64,000 nt of DNA from Ruficoccus sp. ZRK36 (GCF_019603315.1 NZ_CP080649.1:1813501-1877500); one strand, 5' to 3'; shown: positions 41,296 to 50,787, counted from the stretch's first letter. A program made the numbers and translations. The notes: a model not told the origin generated them from the sequence alone.

Positions 41296-43392
41296 ATGGA
41301 TCGTCTGCCTACCGGACAGGGTCTTTCCCGGTACCCCACAGCGCTGCGGACGTCGCTCTACTTTTTCGCATGCTTATTTTTTGCCAGTGGGTGCTTCGGC
41401 CAGAATGCTGAGGAGTTAACCGTGATGCCTGCTATCGGAGATGGGGATGGACGTTTTGTAAAAGTTGAAAAGACGAGGTTGCCCGCTCCAGATCCGATTA
41501 ACGCAGAAGCCATCGCCGAATTGGTACCATTTGTGTCGGAGGAACCTCTTGGGCTGGGAGCACCCGTGTCGGACCGGGCGTTCTGGGAGCCTTTGGCCCG
41601 TCTTCCCGGGGCGGATGAGGTCATAGCCTCCGCCGAGTCTTTAGTCGATGCTCCGATACCCCAATTGACCGAGGAGCTGTGGCTGCGTTATCAGACTGAG
41701 AATGATCGTTATGCCTATCAAACGCCTTACACGCAGCTCACCTATCATTTGACGGATCTGGCCTTGGCGGAAGCTCTTGAAGATGCTGGCCGTTTTCTGC
41801 CGCAGATCGAAAACTATCTAGAGGCATTTCTCGATTTACCGACGTGGAGCACTCCCGCTCATGGAAGCGATATGGCGGTCTATCGTGGTGAGTGTATCGT
41901 CATCGATCTGCATGCCTCCCAAACCGCTTGGCTTCTTGCCACTGTGGAGTATTGGTTCGCGGATGAGCTTCCTGAGGAATTGAATCTTAGATTGGTAGAG
42001 GAGGTTAAGCGGCGCGTGCTCACTCCATACTTGTCTGCTATCCGCAGGGGACAGCCCTTGTGGTGGATGGTGAGACCGAATAACTGGACTGCTGTGTGTG
42101 CGGGCTCAATCACCGGCGCAGCTCTTGCTCTTGAGCCAGACCCGGAGACGCGCGCAGAGTATATCCTATGCGCGTCTGAGTTGCTTGAGCGCTACATCGA
42201 CACCTTCTCGGACGAGGGCATTTCCGACGAGGGGATGAACTACTGGACCTACGGCTTTTCGCACTTCCTGTGGGCAAGTGAGGCGATACGCAAATCCACC
42301 GGTAATCAGGTGGACATACTGGCGGATGACAAAGTCTTCAAAGTCAGCCAGATCCCACGCTCCATGGCTATTTCCGGAAAGACCTATCCCGCCTTTGGTG
42401 ATCAAAAGATTTATGGAAAGCCGGATGCATCCTTGTACGATTTTGCCTCCATGCGGTACGGGCTTCCGTACTCACGGGATTTCGACAAGGTAGACATCGG
42501 CATACACAGCAAGGTGCGTCCACCGCTGGCTGCTTTGTCCATCGCCCCCTTCGGTTCTTCTGCCCCGCAGGTGCAGGATTATTCACCACCTTCGAATGCG
42601 TTGGAGGATCAGGGCCTGCGCAGTTGGTTTCCCGGCAGTCAGTATTTTGTTTGTCGTCCGGGGACTGTCGATAGCTCTGGACTGGGAATCGCGATACATG
42701 GCGGGAATAATGGCGTATCGCATAACCACAACGACCTGGGGAGCTATGTTGTGGTCAAAGACGGTGTCCCCGTTCTGCTGGACCCCGGCTCTGAGATTTA
42801 TACCGGCCTTACATTTGGGCCTACCCGCTACCAGAGCCAGATGCATAATTCGTATGGGCATCCGGTGCCACTTGTCGCAGATCGCATGCAGAAAACAGGG
42901 GCTGAAGGCTATTCCACCGTCCTCCATGCGGACGCCACTCCGAGCGTGGATAGCATAACGCTGGACCTCACCCATGCTTATCGTAGTGATTCACTGCTTT
43001 CGGTTACCCGCACACTGAGCTACCAACGCTCAGCAGAGCCGGTCAGCGCGTCAGTTCGCATCGTGGATGAGGCTTCTTTTAGCCAGCCCCAGAATTTCTC
43101 GACAGCGCTCATCACGCTGGGAGATTTCCAGATTATCAATGCCACGACGGTCATGATCACCTACGAGGGAGTCTCTCTTTATGCGCAGGTCGATACTCGC
43201 GGCGCTGATTTCACTTTTATCGAAACCCCAGTTACCGGTTTCAAGCTACCCAATGGATTAGAGCCAAAGCGTATGGGAATTGCGCTTAACTCTCCTCTAA
43301 TGGCCCCATATGTCGCCGTCGAGATAACATCGAATCCACCCCAAATTCAGAGTTTGCCAGCGAATGAAGAACTTACCTCTACCCAAAAATGA
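41296..43392 (+). CDS. heparinase II/III-family polysaccharide lyase-like lipoprotein
   Basis: A 698-residue exported protein. GGAGG seven bases before the ATG at 41296 decides this start; the signal ends FFACLFFASGC and looks like a lipoprotein signal. Residues about 150-350 form the alpha-toroid (VRPNNWTAVCAGSITGAALA, DEGISDEGMNYWTYGFSHFL); the C-terminal beta-sandwich has GGNNGVSHNHNDLGSYVV and GVPVLLDPGSEIYTG, the heparinase II/III signature with candidate catalytic Asn, His and Tyr. It cleaves a uronic-acid-containing polymer by elimination, substrate not predictable. Overlaps the following pilin-like gene by 29 bases; regulated probably by the adjacent LacI protein. Confidence 0.9.
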   Translation: MDRLPTGQGLSRYPTALRTSLYFFACLFFASGCFGQNAEELTVMPAIGDGDGRFVKVEKTRLPAPDPINAEAIAELVPFVSEEPLGLGAPVSDRAFWEPLARLPGADEVIASAESLVDAPIPQLTEELWLRYQTENDRYAYQTPYTQLTYHLTDLALAEALEDAGRFLPQIENYLEAFLDLPTWSTPAHGSDMAVYRGECIVIDLHASQTAWLLATVEYWFADELPEELNLRLVEEVKRRVLTPYLSAIRRGQPLWWMVRPNNWTAVCAGSITGAALALEPDPETRAEYILCASELLERYIDTFSDEGISDEGMNYWTYGFSHFLWASEAIRKSTGNQVDILADDKVFKVSQIPRSMAISGKTYPAFGDQKIYGKPDASLYDFASMRYGLPYSRDFDKVDIGIHSKVRPPLAALSIAPFGSSAPQVQDYSPPSNALEDQGLRSWFPGSQYFVCRPGTVDSSGLGIAIHGGNNGVSHNHNDLGSYVVVKDGVPVLLDPGSEIYTGLTFGPTRYQSQMHNSYGHPVPLVADRMQKTGAEGYSTVLHADATPSVDSITLDLTHAYRSDSLLSVTRTLSYQRSAEPVSASVRIVDEASFSQPQNFSTALITLGDFQIINATTVMITYEGVSLYAQVDTRGADFTFIETPVTGFKLPNGLEPKRMGIALNSPLMAPYVAVEITSNPPQIQSLPANEELTSTQK

Positions 43393-44047
43393 GAAAGCAT
43401 CAAAGGCCTTTGCCCTCATTGAGCTCATCACAGTCATATCTATCATCTTAATCCTGGCAGGTATCCTGATCCCTGTCATGGGGATCGTCAGAGAGCAATC
43501 ATCCCGGGCAATTGAAACATCAAACCTGCGCCAAATCGGCTCGATGGTATTGCTCTATTCCCACGATCATGGGGATACTCTGCCCGGTCCGCTCTATCCG
43601 AAGCAGAAGCCTCGGTACAAAGAGTTGATCGTGAATGATGATGGTGTGAGGACCAAGGACCTTGCATCTATGTTGGCGACCTACGCCGATCTGCCACTCG
43701 ATGGGAGGCAATGGCGAGATTTTTCACTGCTAAGCTCGCCAAAATTTGAGGCAGCCCGTGAATCGAATGGCTCAGGATTCGCGACCTACTCCTATCTCAT
43801 GCAGCAGGAAGCCAGTGACAATAATCGGCAAAGCCCCTGGGGGACGATAAGCACCGATCAGCCGTTTACGCTCGCGCAACTCGCGGAGAGGGTAGACGGC
43901 CAGCGATGGGCGATGCAGGCGCTGGACATGGACAATCTACCTTCAGGTATGAACTCCTCGAATGTCCTTGCCGATCCCGTTTTTGAGGATTCACGCGCTA
44001 CGCTTTATTTTGATTGGCACGTCGATTTTGTGCCCATCGAGAACTGA
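43364..44047 (+). CDS. type IV pilin-like / type II secretion pseudopilin protein
   Basis: A 227-residue protein with a prepilin leader and hydrophobic helix: KASKAFALIELITVISIILI followed by LAGILIPVMGIV, where cleavage would fall after Ala in KAF and Glu is at +5. The rest (LRQIGSMVLLYSHDHGDTLP, ending TLYFDWHVDFVP) follows the plan of the many solitary pseudopilins in Verrucomicrobiota and Planctomycetota (H-x-G near the C-terminus modified). It overlaps the lyase gene by 29 bases. Such proteins usually accompany polysaccharide genes but their role is not known. Confidence 0.85.
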   Translation: MKNLPLPKNEKASKAFALIELITVISIILILAGILIPVMGIVREQSSRAIETSNLRQIGSMVLLYSHDHGDTLPGPLYPKQKPRYKELIVNDDGVRTKDLASMLATYADLPLDGRQWRDFSLLSSPKFEAARESNGSGFATYSYLMQQEASDNNRQSPWGTISTDQPFTLAQLAERVDGQRWAMQALDMDNLPSGMNSSNVLADPVFEDSRATLYFDWHVDFVPIEN

Positions 44048-44105
44048 GAATCAGGCTTATCCGAAAGACAAAGACAGACACCACTCGTTTAGAAATATCC
44101 TAGAG

Positions 44106-44726
44106 ATGAAAATACTTCCCATAATTCTTATATTTTTCTCCTCACTGGCGTGCGCGCAAGATGATGTTCTTGTTTCCTACTCATTTGATGGCGCGAGCAG
44201 TTTAAGCGAGATGCTGTCTCCCTCAAAGGTTCATCGCCAGGTCTCTGCAACGTCTATCACCGGTAAGAATCTCACCGTGGTGCCGCAGCACGCTTTCGCG
44301 AGATCTTTGGAGAACCGCCTGGCGGCGAGAGCCAACATCAAAACGCGTCGCCCCTCGGTCAATGATGCACTTGAGAATAATACTTATTTCTCTTTCACGA
44401 TTACTCCCGAGGCGGGTCAGGAGATCGTTTTCAGCGAGCTGACATTCACTGCTCAAGGTGGAGGGGAGTCTCCCTGTCGGGCCTTCTACGTCTTTTGCCA
44501 GGCTGATGGGTTCTCCGCTCAGGACCTGCTTCTCAGTGCGATCCAGGCGGGCAATGAAGATGACACGCTGAACAGTGAAAACCCAACCTCTTATTCCATT
44601 AAGTTGCCCGACATGCGTGTAAATGCGCCGTCGGAATTTCGCATTTATATCAATTCAGACTCAGACCGTAAGACTGTGATCTTTAATGATATCACACTGC
44701 ACGGAAAGGTGTCCGCCGGTCGATGA
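44106..44726 (+). CDS. secreted paralogue of the PEP-CTERM protein, lacking the sorting tail
   Basis: A 206-residue protein with signal peptide MKILPIILIFFSSLACAQ. The body is collinear with the next gene's product: VSYSFDGASSLSEML, TVVPQHAFA, NNTYFSFTITPEAGQ, ELTFTAQGGG, FRIYINSDSDRKTVIFNDI. The paralogue then runs into a PEP-CTERM tail, but this one ends after GKVSAGR. So it should be freely exported, not processed by exosortase. An upstream ATG at 43962 would overlap the pilin-like gene and hide the signal; 44106 is preferred. Confidence 0.8.
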   Translation: MKILPIILIFFSSLACAQDDVLVSYSFDGASSLSEMLSPSKVHRQVSATSITGKNLTVVPQHAFARSLENRLAARANIKTRRPSVNDALENNTYFSFTITPEAGQEIVFSELTFTAQGGGESPCRAFYVFCQADGFSAQDLLLSAIQAGNEDDTLNSENPTSYSIKLPDMRVNAPSEFRIYINSDSDRKTVIFNDITLHGKVSAGR

Positions 44727-44810
44727 TCGGTGTTGGCATCAAGTATAAATTCTAATCACGAGAGTGACAATAAACCCTCACCAAACAATAACCCAAAATA
44801 CATCGAATAA

Positions 44811-45533
44811 ATGACAGTACCTACCTCAAAATTAAAACATCTGTTTTTAGCAGGCTTATTCATTGCTGCCCCGATCGTAACGCACGCAGATGTCATCGTA
44901 TCCTATGGCTTTGATGGTGCTTCATCTTTGTCCGAGATGCTAGAGCCCTCCTCAGTTGCTAACAATGTAGCGGCCTCATCGATAGCTGCAAACAATGTGA
45001 CCGTGGTTCCTCAACATGGCTTTGCCAGCGACCCTGATAATCAGTTGGCGGCTAAGGCCGATATCACCACATCGTCCCTGTCGGTATCGTCGACGCTGTC
45101 GAATGAGACATATTTCTCCTTCACGTTGACGCCGGATGCTGGCCAGCAAATCACATTCGATAGCCTGACGTTTACCGCTCAGGGTGGTGGTTCCTCCGTT
45201 TACCGCGCCTTCTATGTCTTTAGTAGCGCTACGGGATTTGAGGCGGCCGATGTCCTAGAGAGTGGCATACAAGAAGGTGAAGCCACAGACACGCTGAATA
45301 GTACGGGCGAGACGCTCTATACGATCACGTTTTCCAGCTTGGTCGTTACCTCTGAGACGGAATTCCGGTTTTATATTGATTCGGACTCAACCAGCCGGAC
45401 GGTCATCTTCGATGACGTAACGGTTAACGGAACGGTCTCAGCGGTCCCGGAGGCATCGACCACTGCGCTTGTCATCGGTGTATTGGCGATTATGGCCACG
45501 CTTATACGGCGCAGAGCAGGCAGCCTCAAGTAA
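44811..45533 (+). CDS. PEP-CTERM sorting-domain protein
   Basis: A 240-residue protein with an N-terminal signal (LKHLFLAGLFIAAPIVTHA) and the C-terminal sorting signal VPEAST followed by ALVIGVLAIMATLI and RRR, as in PEP-CTERM proteins processed by an exosortase. The body is a beta-rich domain of about 190 residues closely related to the preceding gene product. It is probably displayed at the surface or in the extracellular matrix. No known enzyme domain is seen. The exosortase is not in this window. Confidence 0.85.
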   Translation: MTVPTSKLKHLFLAGLFIAAPIVTHADVIVSYGFDGASSLSEMLEPSSVANNVAASSIAANNVTVVPQHGFASDPDNQLAAKADITTSSLSVSSTLSNETYFSFTLTPDAGQQITFDSLTFTAQGGGSSVYRAFYVFSSATGFEAADVLESGIQEGEATDTLNSTGETLYTITFSSLVVTSETEFRFYIDSDSTSRTVIFDDVTVNGTVSAVPEASTTALVIGVLAIMATLIRRRAGSLK

Positions 45534-45781
45534 GGGCCATTCGTTGACCAGCGAGCGCATCATCACGGTGGTGCGGTATTGTTCAGGCATTTCTTGAATG
45601 CCTGCATGTCATTCTATGTGAACTTAGTGAGCGGGTCCAGGCCTGCTGCCAGGGGCATTTTTATTCGGAGGGTGAGTGAGGCCGAGTTTGCCGGGAAGGC
45701 TAGGGTGGCCTTCTGGATAGACAGCTTTATGCTTGAGGCGCGGGTGGGGTGACCGGATTGGAAGTGGGTGGGATGTGGATG

Positions 45782-46609
45782 TTATCCCGTCGTGTGCCGA
45801 TCGCGAAACGCACGCGGAGAATCGCCTCCCACTCGCTTAAAGAAACGCGAGAACTGGAATGCATCCGGGAATCCGAGCTCGGTGGCGATTTCTCCGACAG
45901 GCAACGGTGACTCCAAAAGCAGCCTGCGTGCGACTTCGAAGCGATACTGATCTACAAACTTCTTGGCCGGCATGCCGAGGTAGCGTTTGAAGATACGGTT
46001 CAGGTACTGCGTCGAGCAGCCTGCTGTTTCGGCCAATTCGCCTACTCGTACCGACTTCCCTGCGGCCACACGCGATTCGACAAGCTTTTTGGCCGCGCTG
46101 ATCATCTCGTCCTCAACCAGCGATGGTCGTTTTTCGCCAATATGGATCGCGAGCACGGCAGCGATCAGGTGCTCAATTACTACGCGTGTCTCCTCGTCGG
46201 GATTATCACCTGTCGCTGTCGTATCCAGGAGTGCCTGGTGCAAGCAGTTACGGAGGGGCCCCGGTTTCACGGTAGACACCGGGTAGAGTGATGTGAGTTC
46301 ATCCGCTGAAAACTTGAAAGTCCATCCGAGCTTGCCTTGGGGATGGATGAACAAGTGAGAGCATTGCGGTGGGATCAGTACAATATCTCTGTCTTTCGGC
46401 CTCAGCTTTTTCTCGCCGAAACGTATCGTAAACCCACCCGTCTCGACCACTTCCATCTGCCAATAGGGGTGCACATGTTCGGTGTGCTTCCAGCTCTTGG
46501 TTTTATGCCCCTCGATCTGTACAAGGCTCACCTCAATCGGGGAATATGCTCGGCGATGGTTGAGCTTGTCAAGGTGCTGGTCCCACGCGCTGTTGGGTTC
46601 GATCGGCAT
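45782..46609 (-). CDS. AraC-family transcriptional regulator
   Basis: A 275-residue protein. The N-terminal cupin has EHVHPYWQMEVVETGGFTIR and RDIVLIPPQCSHLFIHPQGK; the C-terminal AraC/XylS domain has two helix-turn-helices (VRVGELAETAGCSTQYLNRI and GEIATELGFPDAFQFSRFFK, then GDSPRAFRDR). It senses a small ligand, probably a sugar. It is divergent from the alpha/beta hydrolase gene at 46714, about 100 bases away, a likely target. Confidence 0.93.
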   Translation of the reverse strand: MPIEPNSAWDQHLDKLNHRRAYSPIEVSLVQIEGHKTKSWKHTEHVHPYWQMEVVETGGFTIRFGEKKLRPKDRDIVLIPPQCSHLFIHPQGKLGWTFKFSADELTSLYPVSTVKPGPLRNCLHQALLDTTATGDNPDEETRVVIEHLIAAVLAIHIGEKRPSLVEDEMISAAKKLVESRVAAGKSVRVGELAETAGCSTQYLNRIFKRYLGMPAKKFVDQYRFEVARRLLLESPLPVGEIATELGFPDAFQFSRFFKRVGGDSPRAFRDRHTTG

Positions 46610-46713
46610 ATTGGAGGAGTTTCCTTTTTGCTATGTTTTGCATGGGTCCATCTATTCTGCAAGCGCGATTACCCTGCTATAGTTACATCGTAAACTTTTC
46701 AGCCAATACCGAT

Positions 46714-47745
46714 ATGAGTGTAAACCAGCCCGCTAGTTTTGACCCTGTTCTTAGCCATGTTCGCCTTTGTGAGCAGAGTAAGCCCGTACTCACATGGGGA
46801 GGTCATGGCTTTCCCGAATGGAGGGCTCAGGCTGCTGCCCGGCTCTCGCAGCTGTTGGGGCTGGACACAATGTTTTTTCAACTCCGGCCATCCCTCGATG
46901 TGCGGAGCGTATGGCACCGTGAGCATCCGCTCGGGACTATTGAGAAAATCATTTTTACCAGTGAGCCCGGTGCGGATGTCCCCGCCTATGTTTGTATTCC
47001 CCATGGCTTTCGAGCACCCGGACCTTTTTTTGTCTGCCTCCAAGGGCATTCGACGGGCATGCACAACAGCATTGCGGTCGACATTAAAGATGAGCGCCTG
47101 CCTATCGAAATCAAGGGGGACAGAGACTTCGGTCTGGGCTGTATGAAGCGCGGTATCGCCGCCCTGTGTATCGAGCAGCGGGCTTTCGGGGAGCGCGAAA
47201 GTCCGCGTGACGGACAGGGGAATCGGTGCCATGCCGCCTCGATGCAGGCGTTGATGCTTGGTCGCACACTTATCGGTGAGCGTATTTACGACGTCGATCG
47301 TGCCTTGGATTATCTGATGACTCGCGGGGATGTTGATCCGGCCCGCATTGGGGTTCTGGGGCAGTCCGGTGGAGGAACCGTGGCCGCCTTTGCAGGCGGT
47401 CTGCTTGGGCGTATTACCCACATCATTGCCTCGTGTAGCTTCAGCAGTTTCGCGGCCTCCATCATGAGTGTGCATCACTGCCAGTGTAATTATGTGCCCG
47501 GGCTGCTCCGCTATCTCGAAGCCGCAGATGTCGCTGGGCTTGCCGCCCCTAAACCTCTGGTGATCGTAAACGGCCGCCACGATGATATATTCCCGCTTCA
47601 AGCCGCAGAAAGCGAATTTGAGCGCCTGCGTTCCATTTACGCCGCGGCTGGAAGACCGGATAACTGCCGCCACGTCGTCGGTGAAGAGGGGCACCGCTTT
47701 TATGCGGACCTTGCGTGGCGAGCGATGTTTGATCTTCTGAACTGA
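46714..47745 (+). CDS. alpha/beta hydrolase (acetyl xylan esterase / dienelactone hydrolase type)
   Basis: A 343-residue cytoplasmic protein. Catalytic triad: Ser218 in GVLGQSGGGTVAAF, Asp290 in NGRHDDIFP and His327 in GEEGHRFYADL. The region PAYVCIPHGFRAPGPFFVCL and the oxyanion turn LQGHSTG fit the esterase/acetyl hydrolase group that acts on acylated sugars. No signal peptide is seen with the start at 46714; a longer frame begins at 46633 but its extra residues are not protein-like. It probably removes acyl groups from imported oligosaccharides. Confidence 0.85.
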   Translation: MSVNQPASFDPVLSHVRLCEQSKPVLTWGGHGFPEWRAQAAARLSQLLGLDTMFFQLRPSLDVRSVWHREHPLGTIEKIIFTSEPGADVPAYVCIPHGFRAPGPFFVCLQGHSTGMHNSIAVDIKDERLPIEIKGDRDFGLGCMKRGIAALCIEQRAFGERESPRDGQGNRCHAASMQALMLGRTLIGERIYDVDRALDYLMTRGDVDPARIGVLGQSGGGTVAAFAGGLLGRITHIIASCSFSSFAASIMSVHHCQCNYVPGLLRYLEAADVAGLAAPKPLVIVNGRHDDIFPLQAAESEFERLRSIYAAAGRPDNCRHVVGEEGHRFYADLAWRAMFDLLN

Positions 47746-47764
47746 GCTTTAGGTTTCTTGAGGC

Positions 47765-47889
47765 AGCACCGTTGAGTGTATCGCCGCCGCCTTCTGCTGG
47801 ACGTGCACGAATTCCGTGCCCTCGACCTACCCAGCAACCGCCAAACTCGCCAAAGCAGCCGCCAGCAGCCGGGTGCACTGGAGGTGAGG
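47765..47889 (+). pseudogene. decayed 3' part of an XRE gene (dispersed repeat segment B)
   Basis: The bases match the end of the XRE gene at 10611-10735: first frame STVECIAAAF, then after a one-base shift LLDVHEFRALDLPS, equivalent to STVERIAAAFSLDVHEFLAPDLPS. The 5' half is missing. It lies just before an AraC gene. It shows that the repeat family once had further copies in the host part. Confidence 0.75.
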
Positions 47890-47976
47890 TACATGCGTGT
47901 TTGTACATTCGCGGATATTGAAATCTACGGACTAAAACCTTGTCTTGTATCAGTATGTAGCTTTGATCGCATTTTA

Positions 47977-48855
47977 ATGTGTAGCCTGCTTTCTCTTACC
48001 CCTGAGTCATGGCAACAGTGCCGCGCGGATCTGCTGTGTCTGCGATGGGGGGCGCCTGCTGAAGATGGCCGAGTCATGGAGTGCAGCCCCAATGAGCTCA
48101 CTGCCTGGTACATCGAGGCCGGCCAGGTCAAGGTGACAACATCGCGGAGAAAATTCACTGTCCGAAAAGGGGAGTGGATCTTCTTGCCGACGGGATACCG
48201 ACGTCAGGAGTTCAGCGATGCTTCGCGTATTTTTTCGGTTGCTTTTGACGTGAGCTGGCAGGATAGCCACCGGCCGGTTCTGGATTTACGTCCTGGTCTC
48301 GTCGCGCCCTCTACGGACGCTCTGGACGCAGCGATGAAGGTCATCCGTCGCCAGCGTGAGAACTCCGAGAAGTTTGAGTGGCACTTTCACCATATCGTGT
48401 GTGATATGCGCGAAAACTTTGAGTTTCAAAGCTGGTTCCTCGGATGGCTCAGGGACGTGCTTTCTGTTTTGCGCGATTATCTGCCTGAGCTTGAGAACTC
48501 AAGTGAGATGGACCCCCGGGTGGACGCAGCCCGTCGCTGGATTGAGGATCAGCCAGAAGCTCAGCCTATTGCCGATTTTCAGGGGGCGGCGGCTCAAGCC
48601 AAACTGAGCCTGGGTCATCTGAATAAGCTCTTTCTTGATTGTTACCATCAAAGCCTGCATGGCTTTCATGAGCAGCGTCGTTTTCGCTATGCCTGCAGTC
48701 GGTTAATTGAGCCTGACAGTCGCATCAAATCCGTAGCCTATGAGATGGGGTTTAACGACCTGTCCAAGTTTTCGAATTGGTTTAAGCGGCTCAAGCAAGT
48801 TTCTCCCAGGGAGTACCGGCGAAAGAATGCGAGTGATGCAGCCGGAAAGGGGTAA
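47977..48855 (+). CDS. AraC-family transcriptional regulator
   Basis: A 292-residue protein from Met at 47977; another start at 47893, preceded by GAGGTGAGG, would add 28 poorly protein-like residues next to the XRE remnant. The N-terminal part is a cupin (TAWYIEAGQVKVTTSRRKFT, VRKGEWIFLPTGYRRQEF). The C-terminal AraC domain has LSLGHLNKLFLDCYHQSLHG and RIKSVAYEMGFNDLSKFSNW, ending FKRLKQVSPREYRRK. The first helix-turn-helix is atypical. It precedes the PEP-CTERM and GH5-like genes, separated by a 244-base region with a palindrome at 48998-49011, and may control them. Confidence 0.88.
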   Translation: MCSLLSLTPESWQQCRADLLCLRWGAPAEDGRVMECSPNELTAWYIEAGQVKVTTSRRKFTVRKGEWIFLPTGYRRQEFSDASRIFSVAFDVSWQDSHRPVLDLRPGLVAPSTDALDAAMKVIRRQRENSEKFEWHFHHIVCDMRENFEFQSWFLGWLRDVLSVLRDYLPELENSSEMDPRVDAARRWIEDQPEAQPIADFQGAAAQAKLSLGHLNKLFLDCYHQSLHGFHEQRRFRYACSRLIEPDSRIKSVAYEMGFNDLSKFSNWFKRLKQVSPREYRRKNASDAAGKG

Positions 48856-48997
48856 ATAGCTCATTGCCGAGCTTAGCATTTTGAGGTGTTCTCAATGCTA
48901 TAGTTAAGAGGCTAGATTGCACCTTTCATTGACCTTTATACCAGCTTACTTGCTAGGGGTTGGGATGTGTGTCTTGTGTAGTTTTCTAAAGTTTTTG

Positions 48998-49011
48998 GGC
49001 CATAATTGGCC
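48998..49011 (+). promoter_or_regulatory. inverted repeat GGCCA-TAAT-TGGCC before the PEP-CTERM gene
   Basis: Perfect 5-bp arms, extended by TTT/AAA one base off register, 88 bases before the PEP-CTERM start in an AT-rich region. Candidate operator. Confidence 0.35.
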
Positions 49012-49099
49012 AAATTTATGAGAAAATGTAAAGTTTTGCTTAAAATGAGCAACTTATTCGCCTTCCCGTTAAGCGATGTGACAGGCTATTTTACTAGCC

Positions 49100-49921
49100 A
49101 TGATCTACAATACCTCGAGACATCCCATCTTCGCCTTTTCTAAATTAATCGCGCTGGGGGCGCTTGCTACCCTCGGCTTTGCTGCGACATCGTCGCTGTC
49201 AGCCCAACTCATCGAGAACGGCTCTTTTGAGAGTTGGACAGACGGCATGCCGGATGACTGGACGCTAGCATCCGCCCCCGAGCCCACCCAGATTAGTGGT
49301 CTCGTGGCGGGATCGGATTCTGCTGTGCTGATGACAACCGGTGGTCGGATTTCTCAGAATATTGTCGAGGCTCCTGAGCAGGCTGTACTTTCCCTGACGT
49401 TTGCTTCCAGTGCTGCCGCTACTTCGAGCGCTCGGGCTTTCTCGATCGCTATCGGTGTTAATGGGGGGATCCCTTCGATTAATCTTCGTCTCTTTAATAC
49501 GACGGGAGACTCTGGTTCTCAATTGCTGAGTCTGCGCGCCTACGATGGCATTTCGAAACAGTATGTGACCATCGCTGAGAACGCCTTTACTGCGTCCGTC
49601 TATGACACTGAGGCAGGGTCGTTCACGACCTTGAATGCTTACAACATGTCCATCAATGTCGACTATATGTCCGAAACGCCGTCCTATTCTATCGCTTACG
49701 GCGCAGTCGGCGGGGAAATGACGACGATTTCGAATATAAGCTATTTTCAGGATGCGACGATCTCGACGGTGAATGCTGTCTATCTCACTGACGCTGGCGC
49801 TGGCTGTTACTATGCGGTAGATAATATGTCTTTGGCTTCCGTTCCTGAGCCGGAGTCCTCCACCTTCATCTTGCTTGGGCTTACGCTTGCTTTCATGCTC
49901 TTCCTGCGTCGTAGGAAATAA
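49100..49921 (+). CDS. PEP-CTERM sorting-domain protein
   Basis: A 273-residue protein with signal (LIALGALATLGFAATSSLSA) and C-terminal VPEPESS, then TFILLGLTLAFMLFL and RRRK. The mature part begins ENGSFESWTDGMPDDWTLAS, which is the usual opening of a carbohydrate-binding galactose-binding-like (jelly-roll) domain, and continues as a beta-sandwich. It is probably a surface-anchored glycan-binding protein. It is followed by a pseudopilin and a large glycoside hydrolase, which suggests joint expression. Confidence 0.88.
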   Translation: MIYNTSRHPIFAFSKLIALGALATLGFAATSSLSAQLIENGSFESWTDGMPDDWTLASAPEPTQISGLVAGSDSAVLMTTGGRISQNIVEAPEQAVLSLTFASSAAATSSARAFSIAIGVNGGIPSINLRLFNTTGDSGSQLLSLRAYDGISKQYVTIAENAFTASVYDTEAGSFTTLNAYNMSINVDYMSETPSYSIAYGAVGGEMTTISNISYFQDATISTVNAVYLTDAGAGCYYAVDNMSLASVPEPESSTFILLGLTLAFMLFLRRRK

Positions 49922-50020
49922 GCCTCGAACAGCTTTCCTCCAGAGCGTTTATTGCTTTCTACATAAGTAGACATGCGCTTACCGTTTATCTGCTGAAGGG
50001 CAGGATAAACGCTCCTACCC

Positions 50021-50737
50021 ATGCCCCCACGGAACTTAAAGTTACGCATGAAGAGATTGCGGCCAGATCTTGGTTTTTCTCTGGTCGAGTTGCTGTGTGC
50101 GATTGCTGTGATCGCTATACTGATGATGGTTGTAGTCTCCACTCTCTCGCGGGTGAAGGTACATTCTCAGCGATCACAAAGCGTTGCCAATCTCAAGTCT
50201 ATCGGTCAGGCTATCATGCTGTACAGTGCTGACCATCAAGGGGTTCTCCCATTGATGTGCTCAGCGGACCGGTGGGGGAGTCCGATCTGGAGCACAAACG
50301 TACTGCCAGAGTATCTGGATAATAACATGACCGAGGTGCCCGGCGACAGGACCATTAACTCGGTGTTTGTAGATCCGTTACTGGAGTTCGAGAAACATGG
50401 TTCGCTCGGTGATTACGCTGCCAACGCTGAAGTGCTGCGGGGGTTCCCAAGCTATCCTGGCGAGGATGGTCTGCGGCTATCCAAGCTGGCACAGGCTGAT
50501 ACCTCGCGTCTCATGATGGTGATGGCTGCAGAGAATGGCGGCTCGGACCTGCTTCATGGGATGTGGTACATACTCCCGATTTACTTGAGAGGGAGTTTGT
50601 TTGATAACCCCAGGGCGAGACCGAGTACACGCGACATTGGAGTGGTGTTGGGCGTATTCGTGGACGGACATGTTGCTGCTGTTCCCGAGGCCGAGTTTGC
50701 CGAGAACTACCGTGATTACCTTTTTCTGGAGCCTTGA
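50021..50737 (+). CDS. type IV pilin-like / pseudopilin protein
   Basis: A 238-residue protein with prepilin signal PDLGFSLVELLCAIAVIAIL: cleavage after Gly, Phe+1 and Glu+5. Residues 60-90 have VANLKSIGQAIMLYSADHQG, and the C-terminus IGVVLGVFVDGHVAAVPEAE contains the DGH-type motif frequent in Planctomycetota/Verrucomicrobiota solitary pseudopilins. A shorter start at 50048 leaves a 9-residue leader and may be the true one. It lies between a PEP-CTERM gene and a large glycoside hydrolase gene, the same arrangement as the lyase-pilin pair at 41.3-44.0 kb. Confidence 0.85.
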   Translation: MPPRNLKLRMKRLRPDLGFSLVELLCAIAVIAILMMVVVSTLSRVKVHSQRSQSVANLKSIGQAIMLYSADHQGVLPLMCSADRWGSPIWSTNVLPEYLDNNMTEVPGDRTINSVFVDPLLEFEKHGSLGDYAANAEVLRGFPSYPGEDGLRLSKLAQADTSRLMMVMAAENGGSDLLHGMWYILPIYLRGSLFDNPRARPSTRDIGVVLGVFVDGHVAAVPEAEFAENYRDYLFLEP

Positions 50738-50787
50738 ATGATCATCGTATCGTTATCGGCCGTCTATAATCATAAAATTAGTATAAA

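Noticed and set aside
46699-47694. 331-residue antisense frame
   Set aside because: Antisense to the alpha/beta hydrolase, whose catalytic triad is complete.
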